A stretch of DNA of 18,479 nucleotides, taken from positions 1 to 18,479 of the forward strand of contig JASLHI010000028.1 in assembly GCA_030149815.1 (NCBI GenBank), given 5' to 3'. Below, piece by piece: positions 13,288 to 18,479 of this stretch. The stretch's first letter is position 1; each line of letters opens with the position of its first letter. The notes below the pieces were generated by a model that did no database searches, was not told the origin of the DNA, and saw only the letters and a program-made list of their open reading frames with translations. Both the position numbers and the translations under genes were made by a program. The stretch comes from Aquirhabdus sp. (GTDB lineage: Bacteria; Pseudomonadota; Gammaproteobacteria; Pseudomonadales; Moraxellaceae).

Positions 13288-14474
13288 GAGTAAGCTGCCT
13301 GATAGATTGCCAGCGCATCTGATTCTGTCATTGCGCGTGGGTTATTCATAAGCAATCGTGTTTGTTTCATTGCATCGATTGCAAGTTGTTGTAAATAATC
13401 TTTGTGGACTGTCTGAAACTCACCATGATGATCTTTAAACCGAATTTCATTTAATTTTTTAGGTAAACCACTATCCGCAATATGCTTCTCTAAACGAGCA
13501 ATCAGTTTGTTTGCGAGTTCCTCAGAGCTTCCAGAAGCATTCGGCTCAAGTGTTTTGTAGAGCTTAGCATACATATCTGTTGCATGTAACAAGTTGAAGC
13601 GCATAACATCAACTAAAACTAATGAATTGGACAGTCCATGCGGAATATGAAAATGACCACCCAATGGATACGCCAGCGCATGTACAGCGGCAACAGGTGA
13701 GTTAGCGAAGGCTTGGCCTGCCATCATTGCACCGAGCAGCATATTTTCACGCGCGACTAGATTTTTTCCATCATGGATTGCTGTTTGTAGATTTCGATCT
13801 AATAATCGTAAGGCTTCGCATGCAAGCATGTCTGAATATGGATTTTTTTTGATTGCGCTGGTATAGGATTCAATCGCATGAACCATCGCGTCAATGCCTG
13901 TGGCTGCAGTGACTTGAGGAGGTAAACCAATCGTGAGTTCAGCATCCAATATTGCTGCATCTGCGAGTAGTGTTGGCGAAACAACGCCCATCTTCGTAGT
14001 TTCGCCTGTTGTTACAATGGCTACAGCGGTCACTTCAGAGCCTGTACCTGCGGTTGTGGGGACTTGAATGAGTGGCAATCTGTTACCTGTAACGTTGTTA
14101 ACGCCGTAAATTTCAGAAATATGCTGAGTTTGTGCAGGATTGGCAAGCAGTGCAATGAGTTTTGCAACATCCATCGAGCTACCGCCACCATAACCGACCA
14201 CACCATCAATCCCAGATTGCTTGGCGGAGTTTGTTGCAGACAGGACGATGTTTTCTGGAGGGTCAGCTTGAACATCAGAGTAGATAGTCAGCTTTAAGCC
14301 TTTTTTTTCGATACTTTGGATTGCATCGAGATGAAGTTGAAATTCGACAATACCTGGATCAGTCACAAATAAAACATGCGTCATGCCCAAGTTTGCACAA
14401 ATGTCACCGAGTTGATGACGACTGCCTGCAGCACAAACGATTTGACGAACTGTATCGAAGCTAAACCCTTGCAT
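13284..14474 (-). CDS. Iron-containing alcohol dehydrogenase
   Basis: A 396-aa group III (Fe-type) alcohol dehydrogenase. It interconverts alcohols and aldehydes or ketones with NAD(P). GGGSSMDVAK (96-105) binds the cofactor and PTTAGTGSEVT (139-149) is the family box. The metal ligands are D195, H199 (GIDAMVHAIESY), H265 (AVHALAYPLGG) and H279 (IPHGLSNS); all four are present, so it should be active. The start has AAGGA 9-10 bases upstream. It leads an operon with a thioesterase (4-base overlap) and an unknown protein. Maleylacetate-reductase-like enzymes share this fold, but the retained His ligands favour an alcohol dehydrogenase. It could feed the aldehyde dehydrogenase at 5958, though they are not co-transcribed. 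Confidence 0.93.
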   Translation of the reverse strand: MQGFSFDTVRQIVCAAGSRHQLGDICANLGMTHVLFVTDPGIVEFQLHLDAIQSIEKKGLKLTIYSDVQADPPENIVLSATNSAKQSGIDGVVGYGGGSSMDVAKLIALLANPAQTQHISEIYGVNNVTGNRLPLIQVPTTAGTGSEVTAVAIVTTGETTKMGVVSPTLLADAAILDAELTIGLPPQVTAATGIDAMVHAIESYTSAIKKNPYSDMLACEALRLLDRNLQTAIHDGKNLVARENMLLGAMMAGQAFANSPVAAVHALAYPLGGHFHIPHGLSNSLVLVDVMRFNLLHATDMYAKLYKTLEPNASGSSEELANKLIARLEKHIADSGLPKKLNEIRFKDHHGEFQTVHKDYLQQLAIDAMKQTRLLMNNPRAMTESDALAIYQAAYS

Positions 14475-14823
14475 GAGACTAATCCTTTTGACTTATAGCG
14501 GTTAGCTATTTTCAAAGAAAATAACAATTTATCTGTGAGTAAATGGTTAATTACTCAAATTAGCTGCAGCAGAGAATACTGCATTAATGAATTGATGACT
14601 ATGGCATTTTTGAAATTGAGTTAGGAATACAGTACAAGTGTATGTAATTTAAATTTGATGCTATTTGGCAGTTTTTAATGTACTCATTTTATCTACTTAC
14701 AGTGCTCTTTTAGTTTTATTGATAATTCAAAAGTAATGAGTTTAGCTTTAGCGATATAATATTACTCAAAGCGCGAATTTAACTTTGCGATAGTTTTAGG
14801 TATTACATTTTTAAGTGAGTTGT
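14475..14823. promoter_or_regulatory. AT-rich divergent spacer with promoter signals
   Basis: This spacer of about 350 bases separates the minus-strand adh operon from the plus-strand Cys-rich gene. A palindrome TATTTTC-AAA-GAAAATA (14507-14523) lies about 35 bp before the adh start and could be its operator. A consensus TATAAT at 14755-14760 is the likely -10 for the gene at 14824; its -35 is weak. CAAAG/CTTTG (14768-14788 region) could pair in that gene's leader. Nothing else in the spacer looks like a gene. Confidence 0.4.
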
Positions 14824-15450
14824 ATGAGAAAAATTATAAAGTTTGTTTTCCTTTCGACATACCTTACCGCTGGTATTGCATTCGCCGATGATGAAGTCTC
14901 CTTAGCTCTAGAGCATTCAGAAAAATGGTTAATGCCAGCTAAAGAGTGTCCTGCAGATGTAATTGGAGCACCTAAAGAGGTTTTATATGAAAATGGCTTG
15001 TGCTCAGGCCGAATAGATGAGTGTCTCTCAAGCTGCATGAATGGAAGCGCTAAGGTGTGCTACAACTTGGCTTTAGAATTACAAGCAACTAAGAAAAAAG
15101 AGTATGAGAAGTATTCCGAAGCCTTATTTCTTCAATCATGTAAGCTTGGTGGATTATCAGGCTGCACAAATCGTGCCGCTGGAATAGAAGCAGGGGTTGG
15201 CGAGCGTTTGCAAAAAACGTGCTCTATAAAAACATACGAAAATATATGTAAATTAGGTGATCCATGGTCATGTACTATGTTTGGACTTCATCTTGTTACT
15301 GGAGATGGAGTTAAAAAGAATTTTGTCAAAGCAAAACTTGTGATGGAATCATCATGTAAATATGGTAAAGATGACCCTGCGTGTGCTTATGCGCAGGCTC
15401 TGTTTAAAAAAATGGATAGTACCGAGACGTTACTGCCTAATAGGCAGTAA
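14824..15450 (+). CDS. Secreted Cys-rich Sel1/Hcp-like repeat protein
   Basis: A 208-aa exported protein. Residues 1-21 are a Sec signal peptide (MRKIIKF core, hydrophobic stretch, cleavage AFA|DD). The mature part has 12 Cys, an even number. Several are paired about 8 apart: C71/C79, C106/C114, C142/C150 and C178/C187. This is the pattern of Sel1-like repeats in the Helicobacter cysteine-rich (Hcp) type, each pair bridging two helices. FGLHLVTGDGVKKNFVKA (153-170) matches the Sel1 consensus; the first repeats are degenerate. Such proteins mediate protein contacts in the periplasm or outside the cell. The upstream GTG at 14815 is in frame, but ATG 14824 is preferred because the signal peptide starts there; GTGAG serves as a weak ribosome site. 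A hairpin overlaps the stop codon. The neighbours give no functional clue. Confidence 0.78.
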   Translation: MRKIIKFVFLSTYLTAGIAFADDEVSLALEHSEKWLMPAKECPADVIGAPKEVLYENGLCSGRIDECLSSCMNGSAKVCYNLALELQATKKKEYEKYSEALFLQSCKLGGLSGCTNRAAGIEAGVGERLQKTCSIKTYENICKLGDPWSCTMFGLHLVTGDGVKKNFVKAKLVMESSCKYGKDDPACAYAQALFKKMDSTETLLPNRQ

Positions 15451-15451
15451 C
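15429..15451. other. Perfect hairpin across the stop codon of the Cys-rich gene
   Basis: GTTACTGCC (15429-15437) and GGCAGTAAC (15443-15451) pair perfectly around the 5-base loop TAATA, with the TAA stop inside the right arm. No T run follows at once on either strand; ATTCATACTTATTCG comes first, then TTTTT at about 15467. It may be an atypical terminator shared with the convergent permease gene, or a 3'-end protector. Confidence 0.55.
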
Positions 15452-15518
15452 AATTCATACTTATTCGTTTTTCAAATCATAACGGTAGTGCGTACTAGGG
15501 TAATTTTTACATATTTCA

Positions 15519-16502
15519 TCACTTCGCTGGTCTCAACGTAATCATCAGAACTCCAACAATATTTAAAGCACAACCAATCCACTGAATCCACGATAATGAT
15601 TCGCCGAGAAGTGCAACCGCAAGCACGACAGTAATAATCGGCCCGCCAGCACTGAGCATTGCCGCTTGCGCTGGGCCAACTCGAGCGATGCCTTGCATGA
15701 GAAAGGTTGCGGGTAAAACCGTAGAAAACACACCTAAAGCAACACCATAGCCAATAATTGTTGGCGCAAGATGTGTGAGATGATCTAACGGCGCAGGTTG
15801 TACGATCAGATAGTGAGTGATTGATGCAATACAAGCCACACTCATTGCCAAACCTGTAAAACGCCAACTGCCAAAGCGTCGAATGAGCGTTGGCGTCATG
15901 ACCAAATACAAGGCGTAAGCAAATGCGCTGGCAAACACAAATAAACTACCAGCCCATACGCCATTTGAATGCGTTTGCGCACCTTCACCGAGCATCACTG
16001 TAAGCGTACCATCATAACTCAAAATAATTGCCATGATGACGCGTGTATGAATAGCGCGCTTATACAATACAGCCATCATTAGAACGGTCAGTGTTGGATA
16101 GAGAAACAAAATGATTCGCTCAAGTGACGCAGAAATAAAGGTCAGCCCGATAAAATCCAAAATACTTGCAAGGTAATAACCAATTAACCCTGCGATGAAC
16201 AATATTCCCCAATCTTTCGCGTTTGGTTTATCAGCAGTTCTTGGTGCGAAATAAGCAATCAGCAAAAAAAAGGGCAGTGCGCTGACCATGCGTAGCGCAA
16301 GTAGGGTTGGTGCGCTTAATGACGCATCGAGACCATAGGCTTTTTTGATGAAGATTGCTTTGATTGCGAACAAAAATGCAGACATCAGTACGCAGATTGA
16401 ACCAAATAAAACATGCGAACGATGTTGAGTAATTGCGGAAGAAGACATGAACGGCGTAAACCATATTGCAACAAGAGATGGAAGTTTGAGCCATTTATTC
16501 AT
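15519..16502 (-). CDS. EamA/DMT-family permease
   Basis: An inner-membrane permease of about 327 aa with roughly ten hydrophobic segments arranged as two EamA repeats, the layout of the drug/metabolite transporter superfamily. The repeat ends are visible, for example LALRMVSALPFFLLI in the first half and GPIITVVLAVALLGESLSW near the C-terminus, where LGE is typical. The family exports amino acids, nucleosides or drugs; the substrate is unknown. The start is uncertain: a TTG at 16511, ATG at 16502 and ATG at 16451 (MSSSAITQHRS) are in frame, and none has a clear ribosome site. The usual length of about 310 aa slightly favours 16451. It converges on the Cys-rich gene and is divergent from pyrD. 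Confidence 0.83.
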   Translation of the reverse strand: MNKWLKLPSLVAIWFTPFMSSSAITQHRSHVLFGSICVLMSAFLFAIKAIFIKKAYGLDASLSAPTLLALRMVSALPFFLLIAYFAPRTADKPNAKDWGILFIAGLIGYYLASILDFIGLTFISASLERIILFLYPTLTVLMMAVLYKRAIHTRVIMAIILSYDGTLTVMLGEGAQTHSNGVWAGSLFVFASAFAYALYLVMTPTLIRRFGSWRFTGLAMSVACIASITHYLIVQPAPLDHLTHLAPTIIGYGVALGVFSTVLPATFLMQGIARVGPAQAAMLSAGGPIITVVLAVALLGESLSWIQWIGCALNIVGVLMITLRPAK

Positions 16503-16572
16503 GAAGCACAATGTCAGTTTTCTTATGAAATCTAAAACTATTTTTTATAGGATATAAAGAACTTAATGATAT

Positions 16573-16683
16573 GCGCAATGATCGTTGTGCTGAGAAATTA
16601 AACATTAAACACCAAATTGGTGCATAAAAATGACCGAACATGCCATTCTAAACAGTGCAACATGATGCCAGTCAGCGTATAAT
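16573..16683. promoter_or_regulatory. Divergent permease-pyrD region: palindromes and pyrD -10
   Basis: A perfect TATAAT at 16678-16683, about 33 bp before the pyrD ATG, is the likely -10; GTGCAA at 16655-16660 is a weak -35 at 17 bp. Upstream are a perfect 13-bp palindrome CACCAA-A-TTGGTG (16610-16622) and a longer imperfect one of 18 bp (16573-16590, with GATC at its centre, 14 of 18 symmetric). Either could be a regulator site for one of the divergent genes. Confidence 0.45.
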
Positions 16684-16716
16684 CGCGGTTCGCTGCCACC
16701 ATATGTTTTCTTGCCT

Positions 16717-17727
16717 ATGTTATATGCGTTGACTCGCCCTGTACTTTTTGCACTTGATCCAGAAAGTGCCCATCATGTGACGTTAAGTTCAATTGGATGT
16801 GCTGCGCGCCTTGGCGTCCTTCCAGTTCTTTTCCCTAAGATTTCTCAACCTGTGCAATGCATGGGGCTGACTTTTGATAATCCAGTTGGTTTGGCCGCGG
16901 GCTTAGATAAAAACGGCGAATATATTGATGCATTGGCTGCGCTAGGTTTCGGGTCAATTGAAATTGGTACGATTACACCACGCGCCCAAGATGGTAATCC
17001 TAAGCCACGTTTATTCCGCTTACCTAAAGCCAATGCGATTATTAATCGTATGGGATTCAATAATCACGGCGTTGATGCCTTAGTAAAGAATGTCGAAAAA
17101 TCTAAATATAAAGGTATTTTGGGTATTAATATCGGTAAAAACTTCGATACACCTGTCGAGAATGCAGCTGACGATTATTTAAAATGCCTAGATAAAGTCT
17201 ATGCACATGCGTCTTATGTCACCGTCAATATCTCCTCTCCAAATACACAAGGTCTACGCTCACTACAAAGCGGTGATGCACTGACGGTATTACTTAATAC
17301 ACTGAAAAATCGACAAGCACAATTGCATACGCAACATGGTCGCTATGTGCCTTTGGTCTTGAAAGTCGCACCTGATTTAGAGTCGAGCGATGTTGAGTTT
17401 ATTAGTCAGCAGTTATTGAATTTTCAAATCGATGGTTTGATCACCACGAATACGACTTTAGGTCGTGTTGGTGTAGAAAACTTACCTTTCGGTGCTGAGG
17501 CTGGTGGTTTATCTGGTCAACCTGTATTTGATCGTAGCACAGCGATCCTGAAAGAATTTACAGCACAATTAGATGGAAAAATTCCTTTGATTGGCGTCGG
17601 TGGAATTTGTCAGGGTTCTGATGCAAAAGCCAAAATAGATGCTGGCGCAAGTTTAGTGCAGATTTATAGTGGCTTGATTTACCGTGGACCAGACCTTATT
17701 AATGAGAGTGTGAGAGCTCTTGCATGA
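16717..17727 (+). CDS. pyrD: Dihydroorotate dehydrogenase (quinone), class 2
   Basis: A 336-aa class 2 enzyme that oxidises dihydroorotate to orotate, passing electrons through FMN to membrane quinone, the fourth step of pyrimidine synthesis. The N-terminal amphipathic extension (MLYALTRPVLFALDPESAHH) marks the membrane-associated class. FMN and substrate motifs are visible: GLAAGLDKNG (58-67), IEIGTITP (81-88), NRMGFNNHG (110-118), catalytic Ser174 in NISSPNTQGLR, TNTT (244-247), GGLSGQP (263-269) and the phosphate-binding GVGGI plus QIYSGLIY. An in-frame TTG at 16711 is possible, but ATG 16717 gives the family's usual start and length. Its TGA overlaps the cvpA ATG. Confidence 0.97.
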   Translation: MLYALTRPVLFALDPESAHHVTLSSIGCAARLGVLPVLFPKISQPVQCMGLTFDNPVGLAAGLDKNGEYIDALAALGFGSIEIGTITPRAQDGNPKPRLFRLPKANAIINRMGFNNHGVDALVKNVEKSKYKGILGINIGKNFDTPVENAADDYLKCLDKVYAHASYVTVNISSPNTQGLRSLQSGDALTVLLNTLKNRQAQLHTQHGRYVPLVLKVAPDLESSDVEFISQQLLNFQIDGLITTNTTLGRVGVENLPFGAEAGGLSGQPVFDRSTAILKEFTAQLDGKIPLIGVGGICQGSDAKAKIDAGASLVQIYSGLIYRGPDLINESVRALA

Positions 17728-18278
17728 GTGAATTTTCCGCCTTAGATATTATCATCACAGTAATTGTCCTGTTTAGCTTGTATCGCGGCTTTAAAGCAGG
17801 TTTAGTACAGTCACTGGTGGGTCTAGTCGGATGGTTTGCGACACTTTATGTCGGTACGCATTACGCACGTGGAATGGGTTATGTGTTTGCAGGAGCTGTT
17901 AAAGATCCTGTTTTGCAAACTGCATTGGCTTTTTTAGTGATTGTTCTACTGATGTTGACGATCGTCTGGGGCGCGAGTCTCATTCTCAAATCATTGATTG
18001 ATGCACTAGCTTTAACTCCAATAGAAAAGCTCGCAGGTGGTATTTTTGGTGCGGTACGAGGTGTGCTGATTGTTTTAGTGGTGATGAGTTTTATTGGTTC
18101 ATGGGCAAGTAAAGAATCATGGTGGCAACACTCAATTTTAGCCAAGTCACTGCTACCTTATGCGCCATTAGCCATGGTTGTTGGTCATGATCTCGCCACA
18201 ACAGCATGGAGTGAGTTAAATCCTCATCATCTGACTGAAAAGCATAAGTTAATTGGTAAAGATACAAATCAAGATTAG
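17724..18278 (+). CDS. cvpA: CvpA-family inner-membrane protein
   Basis: A 184-aa protein of the CvpA family (named for colicin V production). It has about four hydrophobic segments (roughly residues 8-24, 28-46, 62-88 and 100-126) and a polar C-terminal tail ending EKHKLIGKDTNQD. SLYRGFKAGLVQSL near the N-terminus is the family signature. The start overlaps the pyrD stop (ATGA at 17724-17727), with GAGAG as ribosome site, so it is co-translated with pyrD. CvpA lies upstream of purF in many proteobacteria. Its biochemical role is unsettled; links to envelope stress and bile tolerance are reported for relatives. Confidence 0.9.
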   Translation: MSEFSALDIIITVIVLFSLYRGFKAGLVQSLVGLVGWFATLYVGTHYARGMGYVFAGAVKDPVLQTALAFLVIVLLMLTIVWGASLILKSLIDALALTPIEKLAGGIFGAVRGVLIVLVVMSFIGSWASKESWWQHSILAKSLLPYAPLAMVVGHDLATTAWSELNPHHLTEKHKLIGKDTNQD

Positions 18279-18294
18279 TCGTATTTAGATTCAT

Positions 18295-18346
18295 GCGAGG
18301 CGTGGGTCGTTAATACGATATACGCGTCGCTTAAACGTTTTATTTT
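18295..18346 (+). terminator. Two-part stem-loop between cvpA and purF, possible attenuator
   Basis: GCGAGGCGT (18295-18303) pairs with ACGCGTCGC (18322-18330) at 8 of 9 positions. Inside it TCGT-TAAT-ACGA (18307-18318) forms a second perfect stem. TTAAACG and then TTTTATTTTT follow, ending about 27 bases before purF. The T-rich tract is set back 8 bases from the stem, so it could be a weak or regulated terminator rather than a full stop. No PurR-like box was recognised. Confidence 0.4.
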
Positions 18347-18372
18347 TAGTCTTAGCCATCCGCGAGGTTGTT

Positions 18373-18479
18373 ATGTGTGGAATCGTAGGCATTGCCGCTC
18401 AAACGCCAGTTAATCAAATGTTATATGATGCTTTAACGATGCTTCAGCATCGTGGGCAAGATGCTGCTGGTATTGTCAC
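18373..18479 (+). CDS. purF: Amidophosphoribosyltransferase, N-terminal fragment
   Basis: Thirty-five codons are open to the window edge. The protein begins MCGIVGIAAQTPVNQ and includes LQHRGQDAAGIV. The Cys after Met is the N-terminal nucleophile of the glutaminase domain (Ntn hydrolase, class II amidotransferase), and HRGQDAAG is the matching signature. PurF makes phosphoribosylamine from PRPP and glutamine, the first step of purine synthesis. GAGG sits 5 bases before the ATG. It is the third gene after pyrD-cvpA. Glucosamine synthase shares the MCGIVG start, but LQHRGQDAAG and the cvpA neighbour favour purF. Confidence 0.92.
   Translation, partial: MCGIVGIAAQTPVNQMLYDALTMLQHRGQDAAGIV

Noticed and set aside
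15472..15867. Alternative minus-strand frame overlapping the permease 3' end
   Set aside because: Its Cys/Trp/Arg-rich composition is typical of an out-of-frame reading of a membrane protein gene.

Overview
The window looks like a chromosomal segment of an Acinetobacter-type gammaproteobacterium (Moraxellaceae). This rests on recognised proteins and layout: DnaX, a class 2 PyrD of 336 aa, a pyrD-cvpA-purF block, a glycine-zipper lipoprotein, a PF10118-type 'metal-dependent hydrolase', and AT-rich spacers with AGGAG-type ribosome sites. It is an inference from memory of families, not a database match. I see no rRNA, tRNA, insertion sequence, CRISPR array or phage gene.

Layout, left to right. 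1-71 (minus) is the N-terminus of a sulfite/nitrite reductase hemoprotein. 425-10130 is a run of mostly single-gene units with a lipid/aldehyde/ester flavour: a short-chain dehydrogenase, a small lipoprotein, a TetR regulator divergent from a FadI-like thiolase, a Spinster-like MFS transporter, a one-domain Rieske ferredoxin, an aldehyde dehydrogenase, a PF10118 protein with a complete E / ExxH / E / ExxH diiron pattern, and an SxxK serine esterase. 10205-12340 is dnaX. 14474-12388 (minus) reads as an operon: iron-type alcohol dehydrogenase, hotdog thioesterase (ATGA overlap) and an unknown Cys-containing protein. 14824-15450 is a secreted Cys-rich Sel1/Hcp-like repeat protein, followed by a minus-strand EamA permease. 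16717 to the end is the nucleotide block pyrD-cvpA (ATGA overlap) and the start of purF.

How the genes may work together. The left half contains what is needed to take up an ester or lipid-like compound, hydrolyse it, oxidise the alcohol and aldehyde, and cleave the acyl-CoA. The Rieske ferredoxin next to a diiron-type protein suggests an oxygenase step. No reductase for the ferredoxin is visible, so this is a hypothesis. Palindromes or repeated motifs sit at the promoters of the SDR, tetR/thiolase and MFS genes, so several units may be separately controlled.

The strongest unexplained signal is in dnaX. A run of eight A (11399-11406) forms the heptamer A_AAA_AAC just after the clamp-loader domains. 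Both alternative frames stop within a few codons, and the run sits in the loop of a 13-bp potential hairpin. This is what a site making a short gamma-like DnaX would look like. Other points to revisit are a hairpin just upstream of the SD-less aldehyde dehydrogenase start, a wobble-rich terminator built on a dispersed-repeat-like sequence, a hairpin across the stop codon of the Sel1-like gene, and a two-part stem-loop between cvpA and purF.
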